The notes under the pieces were generated by a model. It was given only the letters and a program-made list of their open reading frames with translations. It made no database searches and was not told the DNA's origin. This document shows, one piece after another, positions 25,789 to 34,781 of a stretch of DNA of 64,000 nucleotides. Both the position numbers and the translations under genes were made by a program. Every line of letters begins with the position of its first letter. Position 1 is the first letter of the stretch. The stretch covers positions 2,562,501-2,626,500 of the forward strand of contig NZ_JAGT01000001.1 in the NCBI RefSeq assembly GCF_000526795.1. The letters run 5' to 3'. This DNA comes from Ruminococcus flavefaciens AE3010. Its GTDB lineage: Bacteria; Bacillota; Clostridia; Oscillospirales; Ruminococcaceae.

Positions 25789-25852
25789 TAAAGTGTTCGG
25801 GCTTTTTTGAGCCTGTACGGAAACAGAATCATTGATAAAGGAGATAATTTAA

Positions 25853-27238
25853 GTGGGAAAATATTTTGGAACTGATGGATTCAGAGGTACGGCTAATGAA
25901 AATCTTACAGCCGATCATGCATATAAAGTAGGACGCTTTCTGGGCTGGTATTACGGCGAGCTCAAAAGAAGAAAGGGCGACGACAGTGCTGCACGCATAG
26001 TAATAGGCAAGGACACACGCCGTTCAAGCTATATGTTCGAGTACTCACTGGTAGGCGGACTTACCGCATCGGGCGCAGACGCATATCTGCTCCATGTTAC
26101 AACGACCCCCTCTGTGGCATACATATCAAGAGTTGACAGCTTTGACTGCGGTATAATGATATCCGCAAGCCACAACCCTTACCACGATAACGGCATCAAG
26201 CTCATAAACGGACAGGGCGAGAAAATGGAGGACGAGGTGATTGACCTTGTTGAGGCATACCTTGACGGGAACCTTGAAGCTTTCGGACAGAAGTGGGACG
26301 AGGTACCCTTTGCACACGGCGAGAAGATAGGCAAGAGCGTGGACTATGTTTCGGGCAGAAACCGCTATCTCGGCTATCTCATCTCTCTTGGCATGTATTC
26401 ATTCAGAGGCATGAAGATAGGTCTTGACTGCGCAAACGGCTCCGCATGGAACATTGCAAAGTCTGTATTTGAGGCTCTCGGCGCAGAGACTCACGTTATA
26501 AATGCAGCTCCTACAGGCATAAACATCAACAACAATGCAGGCTCCACACATATCGAGGGACTTCAGAAGTTCGTAGTTGAGAACGGTCTTGACGTGGGCT
26601 TTGCCTACGATGGTGACGCTGACCGCTGCCTGTGTGTTGACGAAAAGGGAAATGTCATTACAGGCGACCATATCCTTTATATCTACGGCAGATACATGAA
26701 AGAGGGCGGCAGACTCCTCAACAATACAGTTGTTACCACAGTAATGTCCAACTTCGGTCTTTACAGAGCCTTTGACGAGATAGGCATCGAATACGCAAAG
26801 ACAGCAGTAGGCGACAAGTACGTTTACGAATACATGAAGGAGCACGGCTGCTGCATCGGCGGCGAACAGTCGGGACACATTATCTTCTCCAAGTACGCTT
26901 CAACAGGCGACGGTATCCTCACCAGCCTGAAGATAATGCAGGTCATCATGTCCCGTCAGAAGAAGCTCAGCGAGCTTGCAGCTCCATTCGTAGTATATCC
27001 TCAGGTCCTTGAGAACGTAAAGGTCAAGGACAAGGCTGCCGCACAGGCTGATCCCGATGTACGCGCAGAGGTCGACAAGGTAGCAGCAGAGCTTGGCGAC
27101 GCAGGAAGAATACTCGTCCGTGAGAGCGGTACAGAGCCTCTTGTAAGAGTTATGGTAGAGGCTCGGGACGAGTCTGTATGCCGCAGCTGCGTTGACAGAG
27201 TGGTAAATGTTATCAAGCAGAAGGGGCATACATTATAA
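25853..27238 (+). CDS. glmM: phosphoglucosamine mutase
   Basis: Cytosolic enzyme that interconverts glucosamine-6-phosphate and glucosamine-1-phosphate on the way to UDP-GlcNAc, 461 aa, normal length. Seen: FGTDGFRG near the start, the phosphoserine loop MISASHNPYHDNGIK (about 100), the magnesium loop YDGDADRCLCVD (about 250), the sugar-binding GGEQSGHI (about 340) and the phosphate-binding RESGTEPLVRVM near 420. GTG start with AAGGAGATAATTTAA upstream. It is monocistronic with its own promoter. The hexosamine product links it to the envelope genes around it (CapD-like, YfhO-type, Wzz-like), but also to peptidoglycan. Confidence 0.96.
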   Translation: MGKYFGTDGFRGTANENLTADHAYKVGRFLGWYYGELKRRKGDDSAARIVIGKDTRRSSYMFEYSLVGGLTASGADAYLLHVTTTPSVAYISRVDSFDCGIMISASHNPYHDNGIKLINGQGEKMEDEVIDLVEAYLDGNLEAFGQKWDEVPFAHGEKIGKSVDYVSGRNRYLGYLISLGMYSFRGMKIGLDCANGSAWNIAKSVFEALGAETHVINAAPTGININNNAGSTHIEGLQKFVVENGLDVGFAYDGDADRCLCVDEKGNVITGDHILYIYGRYMKEGGRLLNNTVVTTVMSNFGLYRAFDEIGIEYAKTAVGDKYVYEYMKEHGCCIGGEQSGHIIFSKYASTGDGILTSLKIMQVIMSRQKKLSELAAPFVVYPQVLENVKVKDKAAAQADPDVRAEVDKVAAELGDAGRILVRESGTEPLVRVMVEARDESVCRSCVDRVVNVIKQKGHTL

Positions 27239-27376
27239 TAATTATATATAAAGCAAATCAGCTCTCCGCGGCAAAGGCTGCGGGGAGCCATTCTGTATTA
27301 TTGGTACGATATGTAGAATAATACAGAGGGCTTATGGGACAATTTCAGCGAAATATCGGAAATTTCTGTCAAGCTA

Positions 27377-27405
27377 TTGACGATGTGCCTTTTTAGTGAT
27401 ATAAT
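27377..27405 (+). promoter_or_regulatory. promoter of the Wzz-like gene
   Basis: TTGACG (27377-27382), 17-base spacer, TATAAT (27400-27405), 59 bases before the ATG. Confidence 0.82.
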
Positions 27406-27463
27406 GAACAGTACGGCGTGTTATGCCGTTATATAAGGAACGAACAATAAAACGGAGGGTAAA

Positions 27464-29032
27464 ATGGCTAAGAACAACAGGCGCGGTCTCGGCGCTGCGC
27501 TCAGAAATCAGGATAAAAAAGATGAAGCTGTCATTTCGGGTCCCGCAATAATCAAGCAGCTCAAAAGGCATCTTGCAGCATGGCTGGTGATCGCTATCAT
27601 CGCGGGTCTTCTCACATTCTGCTATTCGGCATACAAGACTTTTTCCGCAAGAACTCCCGTAAGCGCTCTTGTAAGCTTTACATATACGGGCATTGAAAAG
27701 GGTCTTGACCCCAAGGGACGCAAGTTCGAGATCGAAAGCATGAAGAATACCAAGGTAGTTGAAAATGCTCTTAAAGAAGTCGGACTCGGAACTGATAAGA
27801 TCGAGGATATAAGAACAGGCATCAGCTTTGATTACAAGATACCCCAGTCGGCTTACGATCAGCTCACAGCTCACAGCAGTGTAATGGATCAGGCCTCCAA
27901 CGGAAGTCTCTCGGCTGCACAGGCTATGCTTGATACAAAGTACTATCCCACACAGTTCACTGTAAAGCTTGACCTGGGCAAGGCAGGGCTCAGCAGACAG
28001 GAGGGCGCTGACTTCCTTAATGCTCTGCTCAAAAAGTACGGCGAGCACTTCTATGAGGAGTACGGCTACAACGAGCCCCTCGGTACAGCTGTCACAAGTC
28101 TTGAATACAAGGACTATGACTATGCTCAGCAGGTTGACCTTTTCAGAAACTCACTGAAAACAGTCAAGAATTACCTCGACAGCCTTGCAAAGGACGACAA
28201 TACAACATTCCGTTCAAGCGTTACAGGCTATACATTCAATGATCTTTCGGATTATGCAAAGACTATCACAAGCATCGACCTTGACAGGATCTCATCTTAT
28301 GTTTCTGTAAACAACGTAACAAAGGATAAGGATTCCGCTCTTGCTTACTACAATTACAGAATAGAGAACCTCAACCGCGATAAGGACGAATACACAGAGC
28401 GCCTTGCTGCTCTTGACACATCTATCGCTCAGTATCAGAAGGACGTTATTCAGGTATTCGGCAACGGTACAGACAATACAAATACCGAATCCACACTTCA
28501 TTCCGAGCAGTACGACTCGTTGTTCAAGCAGAAGACAAGCGTTGAAGCAAGCCTTGCACAGACAAAGCAGGATATAGACTACTATATCTCGAGACGCGAT
28601 GCTCTCCAGAACAACAAGAACAGCTCAAAGGCTAACGTTGACAAGGTAGAGGCTGACATCGCAGCCCTCAGCAATAAGGTAAATGATCTTGTTGATCTCA
28701 CAAAAAAGACAGCAAGCGACTACTATGAGAATGTACAGTTCGCAAACGCTTACAATATACTTGTTCCCGCAGCAAATTCAGTAGGCGCAGGCATTAAGCA
28801 GGCTGTAAACGATTCCATAAAGACTATCGTTATAGTTGAGTTCTTTATCCTTGCTGTTTACCTTGCTGCTGCATTTATCGGTGCTGTTAAGGCAGCCTGC
28901 GGCAGAAAGGCTGCAAAGGCAGGCGCTGACGACGACGATGATGATGACTTTGAAGAGATCGTTGACGCAGTTAAGGAAAAGGCAGAAAAAGCCAAAAAGG
29001 CTGTAAACAATAAAAAGAACAAGAAAAAGTAA
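27464..29032 (+). CDS. Wzz-like membrane protein with two transmembrane helices
   Basis: Protein of 522 aa laid out like polysaccharide chain-length or co-polymerase proteins: a basic cytoplasmic N-terminus, one transmembrane helix (about 38-58, AAWLVIAIIAGLLTFCYSAY), a large mostly helical extracytoplasmic domain with coiled-coil stretches (about 290-430), and a second helix near 448-470 (TIVIVEFFILAVYLAAAFIGAV). The tail has seven Asp in a row and a Lys-rich end. Sequence motifs are not strong enough to prove the family. It has its own promoter and terminator. A role with the CpsB/CapD genes in exopolysaccharide assembly is inference; no tyrosine kinase domain is attached. Confidence 0.65.
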   Translation: MAKNNRRGLGAALRNQDKKDEAVISGPAIIKQLKRHLAAWLVIAIIAGLLTFCYSAYKTFSARTPVSALVSFTYTGIEKGLDPKGRKFEIESMKNTKVVENALKEVGLGTDKIEDIRTGISFDYKIPQSAYDQLTAHSSVMDQASNGSLSAAQAMLDTKYYPTQFTVKLDLGKAGLSRQEGADFLNALLKKYGEHFYEEYGYNEPLGTAVTSLEYKDYDYAQQVDLFRNSLKTVKNYLDSLAKDDNTTFRSSVTGYTFNDLSDYAKTITSIDLDRISSYVSVNNVTKDKDSALAYYNYRIENLNRDKDEYTERLAALDTSIAQYQKDVIQVFGNGTDNTNTESTLHSEQYDSLFKQKTSVEASLAQTKQDIDYYISRRDALQNNKNSSKANVDKVEADIAALSNKVNDLVDLTKKTASDYYENVQFANAYNILVPAANSVGAGIKQAVNDSIKTIVIVEFFILAVYLAAAFIGAVKAACGRKAAKAGADDDDDDDFEEIVDAVKEKAEKAKKAVNNKKNKKK

Positions 29033-29041
29033 AAAGCAATT

Positions 29042-29072
29042 AAGGGACTATCTTGTGATAGTCCCTTTTGTT
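29042..29072 (+). terminator. terminator of the Wzz-like gene
   Basis: Perfect 11-bp hairpin AAGGGACTATC / GATAGTCCCTT with a 4-base loop and following TTTGTT. Confidence 0.92.
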
Positions 29073-29106
29073 ATGTTAAATCCACGTTAAAGAATGGCGC
29101 AAATCC

Positions 29107-29134
29107 TTGACTTGGATTTTTATCCTGATATAAT
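29107..29134 (+). promoter_or_regulatory. promoter of the Na/Pi symporter gene
   Basis: TTGACT (29107-29112), 16-base spacer, TATAAT (29129-29134). No Pho-box-like direct repeats were noticed. Confidence 0.78.
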
Positions 29135-29176
29135 AATAATTAGAAGTGGGAAAATATTTTTTATCAGGAGAAAATC

Positions 29177-30970
29177 ATGGAAGAATTTTCTATTTTTAAC
29201 ATCTTTACTCTCCTCGGCGGACTTGCCTTTTTCTTATACGGTATGAAGGTAATGTCCACGGGACTTGAAAAGCTCACAGGCGGCAAGCTGGAGCTGGCAC
29301 TTAAAAAAATGACCTCTAACCAAATCAAAGCACTGCTGCTCGGAATGGGCATAACTATTGCGATACAGTCGTCGTCAGCAATGACTGTTATGCTGGTAGG
29401 TTTTGTAAACTCGGGCATTATGTCACTTGAGCAGACTATCGGCGTGTGCTTTGGCTCTGACATCGGAACAACACTTACTGCGTGGATACTCAGCCTTGCA
29501 GGTGTTGACGGAAAGAATCCGTTTATAAAGATGCTCAAGCCTTCATCATTTGCACCGTTAGTTGCACTTATAGGTGTTATAATGATAATGGCAGCAAAGA
29601 AAAACAAGAAAAAGGACATAGGACGTATCCTTGTAGGCTTTGCCATTATAATGACAGGTATGACTCTTATGTCAGATGCGGTATCACCTCTTGCTGATTC
29701 GCCTAAGTTCCAGAATGTACTTACCGCATTCCAGAATCCTATCCTCGGCGTTCTTGTAGGAGCAGGCTTTACAGGCATAATCCAGAGCTCCGCTGCCTCT
29801 GTCGGAATATTACAGGCGTTTTCACAGACAGGTGCGCTGACATATGGTATGGCGCTTCCTATAATCATGGGACTTAATATCGGTACTTGCGTAACAGCTC
29901 TCATTTCTAGTATCGGAGTAAACAAAAACGCCAAGCGCGTGGCTTGTATACACATACTGATAAAGATACTCGGAACGCTTATACTGCTTCCTATATCAAT
30001 GATACTTGAAAGCGTGATCCATCTTAGTATATTCGATCAGACTGTTGGCTATGTCGGAATTGCGGTCATGCACTCTATATTCAATATAGCAACGACAATC
30101 ATTCTCTTGCCGTTCTCAAAGCATATCGTAAACCTTTCAAAGATAATAATCAAGGACGATGCTGCCGAGGAGGAAAGCTCGAAAAAGACAATTACAGGTC
30201 TGGACACTATACTCCTCAAAACTCCTGCTGTAGCTGTACACACCTGTATCTCAGCTACAAATCAGATGGCTGAACTCACAAGAGAGACTATCCTCAAGGC
30301 GCTGGAGCTATTAAAGGGCTACGACGAGGAAGCCTGTGACCTGATAATCGAAAACGAGGACATAATCGACGGCTATGAGGACAAGATAAACAGCTATCTT
30401 ATAAAGCTTTCAAAGTCCAGTATCACAGGTGCAGACAGCCGAAGCGTTTCCAAGATGATGCACTGCGTAGGAAACTTCGAGAGAATATCCGACCATGCGG
30501 TAAATCTTGTGGAATCGGTTCAGGAAATGCACGAAAAGGGCATAATGTTCTCTGATGAATGTATCAACGAGATAACAGTCATCACCGACGCTATTGCGGA
30601 GAATATAAACAAGGCTTTCGACTCATATGTGAACAGCGACCTTGCTACAGCACATAAGGTAGAGCCTCTTGAAGAAGTGGTGGACAACCTGAGCACAGAG
30701 CTCAAAAACCGCCATATCCGCAGACTTCAGAACGACGAATGTACAGTTGAGCTGGGATATATCTTCCAGGACGTGCTCACCAATCTGGAGCGTGTATCCG
30801 ACCACTGCTCAAATATAGCAGGCTGTCTTATCGAGACAGACGAGAAGAAAACTCTCCATGCGTATCTCCATGACGTCAAGGAGAACGACGAGACATTCAG
30901 AAATGAATACCGCGAGTATGCAGAGGAGTACTTCCGCAGGCTCAGCGGTGACAGCGTAAAGGCGTCATAA
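29177..30970 (+). CDS. Na+/phosphate symporter with C-terminal PhoU-like domain
   Basis: Membrane transporter of 597 aa in the Na/Pi cotransporter (NptA/PNaS) family. The two inverted membrane repeats each carry the family QSS signature: AIQSSSAMTVMLVGFVNSGIM (about 62) and IIQSSAASVGILQAF (about 195), with GSDIGTTLTAW and GLNIGTCVTALI following. From about 345 there is a helical PhoU-like region (MMHCVGNFERISDHAVNL; VLTNLERVSDHCSNIAGCL), as in many bacterial members. Its start has CAGGAGAAAATC upstream. It stands alone with promoter and terminator. Substrate phosphate is by family; regulation by phosphate is not visible. Confidence 0.92.
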   Translation: MEEFSIFNIFTLLGGLAFFLYGMKVMSTGLEKLTGGKLELALKKMTSNQIKALLLGMGITIAIQSSSAMTVMLVGFVNSGIMSLEQTIGVCFGSDIGTTLTAWILSLAGVDGKNPFIKMLKPSSFAPLVALIGVIMIMAAKKNKKKDIGRILVGFAIIMTGMTLMSDAVSPLADSPKFQNVLTAFQNPILGVLVGAGFTGIIQSSAASVGILQAFSQTGALTYGMALPIIMGLNIGTCVTALISSIGVNKNAKRVACIHILIKILGTLILLPISMILESVIHLSIFDQTVGYVGIAVMHSIFNIATTIILLPFSKHIVNLSKIIIKDDAAEEESSKKTITGLDTILLKTPAVAVHTCISATNQMAELTRETILKALELLKGYDEEACDLIIENEDIIDGYEDKINSYLIKLSKSSITGADSRSVSKMMHCVGNFERISDHAVNLVESVQEMHEKGIMFSDECINEITVITDAIAENINKAFDSYVNSDLATAHKVEPLEEVVDNLSTELKNRHIRRLQNDECTVELGYIFQDVLTNLERVSDHCSNIAGCLIETDEKKTLHAYLHDVKENDETFRNEYREYAEEYFRRLSGDSVKAS

Positions 30971-30977
30971 TAAAAGT

Positions 30978-31006
30978 AAGCGGCTGATAAACTCAGCCGC
31001 TTTTGT
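30978..31006 (+). terminator. terminator of the Na/Pi symporter gene
   Basis: Hairpin AAGCGGCTGA / TCAGCCGCTT with a 5-base loop followed by TTGTTAT. The opposite strand also carries a T-rich end, so it may serve the leftward lipoprotein gene too. Confidence 0.9.
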
Positions 31007-31011
31007 TATCC

Positions 31012-31197
31012 TGTAGGGGCGGCGTTTCGCCGCCCGTGCCTTGCAATGAGATTAACATGAATACGCTGTAGGGGCTGGCGTCCCCGACAGCCTGTCAAAT
31101 TTTAGAAAAGGCACGGGGCGATGTAGGCATCGCCCCCTACACAGGGTCATTTATAATTCGTGGGGTATTGACGGGCGGATAATATCCGCCCCTACAA
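31012..31197. repeat. GTAGGGG modular palindromic repeat block 5
   Basis: Modules: GTAGGGGCGGCGTTTCGCCG, GTAGGGGCTGGCGTCCCCGA, GGGGCGATGTAGGCATCGCC, then ATTGACGGGCGGATAATATC ending CGCCCCTAC. No gene. Confidence 0.75.
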
Positions 31198-31205
31198 TAA
31201 CGGCT

Positions 31206-31979
31206 TTAATAAGGCAGCGTGAACTGTCCTGCTTTCCATACGCCGTCGGCATCGATAACTGCGGAGAAATCACGCTTTTCGGTGTAAGCTTCCTCGCCGA
31301 AGTCGCTGCCGTCGTAGTAATCCTCAACTGTGAAGAATATCTCGTCATCAGTCTTGGACTTTATCTCCGTTACCTTAGAGGACGAATAGTAGATATCAGA
31401 ACCGCGGTTGCCGCAGAGCGCGTAGACCGAGCCGCTGCTCTCCATATAGAGGGAGTCGAGCTGATGTGGGTAGCGGTCGCTGAATACCTTGTGGTAGGCG
31501 TTCTCAACGTCGCTGAATGACTTGATGCTGCTGTCGGTTATGCGGTAAAAACGCCATGATAAGCTGTTTTCAACGTAGTCGTTGTAGTCCACATCAAAGG
31601 GACAGCCCACTGTGAACTGCATTTCTGTGCGGCAGGCAGACTCGTAAAGCGCCTGTGCAGCTGCCAGAAGAGTCTTATCGTCAGCCTTTGAGCTGTCCTC
31701 GCTGAAAACAACAGCTCCGTCAGCATTGTATTCAAAGGCTCCGCCGCCGAGAGGGTCGGGCTGTGCGGTAGTTGTCTGAGTAGTTACAGCTGTAGTCGTT
31801 GTGACATTTGCGGTAGTTGTGGAGACAGTTGTGGTCTCTGCGCTGTCTGCACTTGTCGTCGTTGCAGCCTCAGTAGTCTCGGGCTTTGTCGGCTGAGAAG
31901 CTGTGCCCGCCTTTTTGCCGCAGGATACTGCTGCTGCTGTGAGAGCAGCTGCTGCCATTAATGCTAATATCTTTTTCAT
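31206..31979 (-). CDS. secreted lipoprotein with Thr-rich linker, function unknown
   Basis: Protein of 257 aa that I do not recognise. It has a lipoprotein signal peptide (MKKILALMAAAALTAAAVSC, lipid-bearing Cys at 20), a Thr-rich spacer (about 33-73) like those in the dockerin enzymes, and a globular C-terminal domain of about 180 residues with a mixed helix/strand look (FSDVENAYHKVFSDRYPH; YALCGNRGSDIYY). The start ATG overlaps the rnr stop codon as ATGA, so it is translationally coupled to rnr. It may sample the cell surface; nothing in the sequence gives a ligand. Confidence 0.8.
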   Translation of the reverse strand: MKKILALMAAAALTAAAVSCGKKAGTASQPTKPETTEAATTTSADSAETTTVSTTTANVTTTTAVTTQTTTAQPDPLGGGAFEYNADGAVVFSEDSSKADDKTLLAAAQALYESACRTEMQFTVGCPFDVDYNDYVENSLSWRFYRITDSSIKSFSDVENAYHKVFSDRYPHQLDSLYMESSGSVYALCGNRGSDIYYSSSKVTEIKSKTDDEIFFTVEDYYDGSDFGEEAYTEKRDFSAVIDADGVWKAGQFTLPY

Positions 31980-34156
31980 TGTTCTTCCTCCTGTTCATCG
32001 TCGTCAAGGACGAAATCTATCGTTCCGTCGCTGACGTTTACTGCGGCGCAGACCACCTGAACGGTCTGACCCAGTGTATATGACACTCCGCTGAACCTCT
32101 CTGTAAGAGAGACAGGCTCGGAGTAATCGTATTCGCCCTCGGGGAGCGTCCTTATATGGACAAGTCCCTCCACGGTGTTGGGGAGCTCAGCATAGAAGCC
32201 GAACTCCGTAACGCCCGATATCTTAGCTGTGAAGCTCTCACCAAGGTGAGCCTTCATGTATTCCGCCTTGTAGCAGTCCTCGCACTCGCGCTCGATAGTT
32301 ACGGCGCGTATCTCCGCCGCCGATGAACGCTCCGCAGCATTGACTGCAAAGCCCTCGTAGCGCTTGCTGAGCCAGTCGTTGTTGTAGCCAGCCAGTATAT
32401 CGGTGATTATGCGGTGTATAGCAAGGTCGGGATAGCGGCGTATAGGCGAGGTGAAGTGTGCGTAGTCCTCCAGCACCAGTCCGAAATGTCCCAGCGGTTC
32501 GTGGGAGTACTTTGCCTTTGCCATTGAGCGGAGCACCAGCATATTGACTGCCTCGAACTTGTCCGTGCCCTTGGCTTCTTCAAGTATCTTAGCCGCGTGA
32601 ACGGGCTTGAACTCGCTGAAATGGGGACACTCAAAGCCGTATTTCGGCAGTATCTCGTGGAGCGCCTCTGTCTTTGCTTCGGGGGGAGCTTCATGTATAC
32701 GGTACACGAAGGGGACTTTCTTATCCTTGGCAAGCTTTGCTGCCGCTTCGTTGGCTGTGAGCATGAACTCCTCGATGATGCGCTCGGACTTGCCTCGCTC
32801 GCGGGGCTGTACGTCGCAGCATATGCCGTCCTCATTGATTATGAGCTTGCTTTCGGTGGTCTCTATTTCTGGAGCACGGCGCAGCTTTTTCTTCTCTATG
32901 AGCTTGTCAGCCAGCTCGTTCATAAGGTCTATGCTCTTGCGGACCATGGCGTATTTTGCGTTTATCTCATCTGTTGCTGTGCCGTCAAGTATGCGGTTTA
33001 TCTCCGAATATACGCCCTTTACGCGGGAGCGGATAACGCTCTTGCAGAAGCGGTAGGAGAGCATATTTCCCTCTTTGTCAAGCTCCATGAAAGCCGACAG
33101 CGTAAGCCTGTCCTCGTCGGGATTGAGGGAGCAGATACCGTTTGACAGCTCTTTGGGGAGCATGGGAATGACCTTGTCGGCGTAGTATATACTTGTACCG
33201 CGCATGAGGGCTTCCTTGTCAAGAGCGCTGTTGCCCTTGACATAGTGGGAGACATCGGCGATGTGAACGCCGAGGCAGTAGCCCTTTCTCGTCTTTGTAA
33301 CGGATACCGCGTCGTCCAGGTCCTTGGACTCGGCGCTGTCAATGGTGAATATATCCATATCGCGGAGATCCTCACGGTTGTTGAAGGAGTACTCCTGCAC
33401 GCCGCCCTCGGCTATCTTGCGGGCTTCTCTCAGCACCTCCTCGGGGAAGGCTGTGGGAGCGCCGTGAATCACAAGTATTGAAGCCGCCGATGAAGCCGCG
33501 TACTCCGAGCTGCCGAAAACGAGAGTTATCTTTACCTTATGCTCGGCGTGGCGTCTGCCGCGGTAGACTATCTCCGCCAGCACCTTGTCGCCGTTTTCAA
33601 AAGGGACGCTCTCCTCTTTTACTATGATGACGTGGTTTCGGGAAGCAGTATCGGGGACGAGATAAGGCTTGCCGTCCTCGAATTCGATACGTCCCGTCAG
33701 CTGTGAGCTGCCGAACTCCAGTATATCCAGCACCTCGCCCTCGGGCTCACCTGAGCGTGAGGGGATAGCGGAGATGAGCACCCTGTCGTTGGGCATAGCG
33801 CCAAGCATACATTTTCCCGGGATAAAGTACTCAATGCCCTCGTCGGTAACAGCAAAGCCGAATGTTCTGCTGAGCCTTGTGACAGTACCGGGGTACACGT
33901 TCATACGTGAGCACAGAGCTGCTTTCATGCCCTTTTTCATCATGACAACGCCCTCGGTGCGGAGTTCCGCAAAGGCTGCGGTGAAGTTCTCCCTGCCTGA
34001 TTTTTTCGTCCTGCACTTGGACTCCAGCTCGCTGAGGGGCATGGACTTCTTGCCGTATGCTTTCAGGAATGTGACTATTTTATTTTTATAGCTTTCCACG
34101 GAAAGGGGAGAGCTGACTTTTTTGGCTGATTGTTTCTTTTTTGGTTTTTCTGACAT
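31976..34156 (-). CDS. rnr: ribonuclease R
   Basis: 3'-5' exoribonuclease that degrades structured RNA, 726 aa. Order: Lys-rich N-terminus and helix-turn-helix-like region (about 1-75), cold-shock-like OB domains (about 80-225), the RNB catalytic domain (about 245-575) with the metal-binding Asp cluster IDSAESKDLDDAVSV near 257, then MLPKELSNGICSLNP and HFGLVLEDYAHFTSPIRRYPDL, and a C-terminal S1 domain (about 625-705). The ATG at 34156 has AAGGAGAG upstream; a longer in-frame extension to 34180 lacks support. It follows secG, the conserved secG-rnr order, with a hairpin between. The lipoprotein gene follows with an ATGA overlap. Confidence 0.96.
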   Translation of the reverse strand: MSEKPKKKQSAKKVSSPLSVESYKNKIVTFLKAYGKKSMPLSELESKCRTKKSGRENFTAAFAELRTEGVVMMKKGMKAALCSRMNVYPGTVTRLSRTFGFAVTDEGIEYFIPGKCMLGAMPNDRVLISAIPSRSGEPEGEVLDILEFGSSQLTGRIEFEDGKPYLVPDTASRNHVIIVKEESVPFENGDKVLAEIVYRGRRHAEHKVKITLVFGSSEYAASSAASILVIHGAPTAFPEEVLREARKIAEGGVQEYSFNNREDLRDMDIFTIDSAESKDLDDAVSVTKTRKGYCLGVHIADVSHYVKGNSALDKEALMRGTSIYYADKVIPMLPKELSNGICSLNPDEDRLTLSAFMELDKEGNMLSYRFCKSVIRSRVKGVYSEINRILDGTATDEINAKYAMVRKSIDLMNELADKLIEKKKLRRAPEIETTESKLIINEDGICCDVQPRERGKSERIIEEFMLTANEAAAKLAKDKKVPFVYRIHEAPPEAKTEALHEILPKYGFECPHFSEFKPVHAAKILEEAKGTDKFEAVNMLVLRSMAKAKYSHEPLGHFGLVLEDYAHFTSPIRRYPDLAIHRIITDILAGYNNDWLSKRYEGFAVNAAERSSAAEIRAVTIERECEDCYKAEYMKAHLGESFTAKISGVTEFGFYAELPNTVEGLVHIRTLPEGEYDYSEPVSLTERFSGVSYTLGQTVQVVCAAVNVSDGTIDFVLDDDEQEEEQ

Positions 34157-34177
34157 AAACTCTCCTTGCTGAGGTAT

Positions 34178-34213
34178 CAAAAAATATAAGCCCCATGACC
34201 TAAAGTCACAGGG
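34178..34213 (-). terminator. hairpin between secG and rnr
   Basis: CCCTGTGAC / GTCATGGGG stem with a 4-5 base loop, followed on the minus strand by CTTATATTTTTT. It may be an attenuating or full terminator after secG. rnr has no obvious separate promoter, so partial read-through is likely. Confidence 0.7.
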
Positions 34214-34221
34214 CAGCTTTT

Positions 34222-34479
34222 TTACTTTGTGAAGATCGGTATGATATTTACCGCAAGTACAACAATGAAAAGAAGGATTGAAAGGAATCTTGTGATCTTA
34301 GCAAGAATAGCTTCCTTAGTTCTGCCCTCGTTCTTGCCGTAGAAAGAATCAGCGCTTGCACCTGTAAGAGCAGCAGTCATGCTGTCCTGTGATTTCTGCT
34401 CCTGTGAAAGGCAGAGGATAATGGTGATAAGGCTGATGACGAGTATAGCGATACCGCCGGCGATCTCTAAAGTTGACAT
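34222..34479 (-). CDS. secG: preprotein translocase subunit SecG
   Basis: Small membrane subunit of the SecYEG channel, 85 aa, normal length. Two transmembrane helices (about 7-24 and 65-83) flank a polar loop with LSQEQKSQDSMTAALTGASADSFYGKNEGRTKEA, which matches the SecG loop pattern, and the second helix begins after ILAKITRF. The start is preceded by GGAGGTAGTTTTT. It lies directly upstream of rnr as in many Firmicutes. It helps export all the Sec-dependent secreted enzymes seen here. Confidence 0.93.
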   Translation of the reverse strand: MSTLEIAGGIAILVISLITIILCLSQEQKSQDSMTAALTGASADSFYGKNEGRTKEAILAKITRFLSILLFIVVLAVNIIPIFTK

Positions 34480-34547
34480 AAAAACTACCTCCGAAATATA
34501 CAGTTATGATTTACGGCAAAAGCCGAAACATTTCAATTAGCTTTACT

Positions 34548-34576
34548 ATTATATCACAGAAGCGGCGGATTTGCAA
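34548..34576 (-). promoter_or_regulatory. secG promoter
   Basis: Minus-strand TTGCAA (34571-34576), 17-base spacer, TATAAT (34548-34553), about 70 bases before secG. Confidence 0.75.
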
Positions 34577-34693
34577 GGGCTTTCGGCGAAAAAGCAAGAC
34601 AAAAAAATGCAGCAAAATTGTGGAAATCGTACAAGTTTGCGTGAAAGCATAAAAAAGCAGCTCCGAGGGGAGCCCCCTCTGGCAAAATTGTGG

Positions 34694-34731
34694 CAAAAAA
34701 TTACCGAGCCCATAATTTCAGGCTCGGTAAT
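34694..34731 (-). terminator. terminator of the first GH9 gene
   Basis: Perfect 10-bp hairpin TTACCGAGCC / GGCTCGGTAA; on the minus strand it is followed by TTTTTTG. It is about 50 bases after the stop codon. Confidence 0.92.
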
Positions 34732-34781
34732 CTAATTTTTCTGTTAATGTAAGATGACTAATGGGGAGCTGCTTTGTGTCA

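Noticed and set aside
27262..27300. Terminator after glmM
   Set aside because: An 11-bp stem with two G-U pairs can form, but no T-tract follows; not called.
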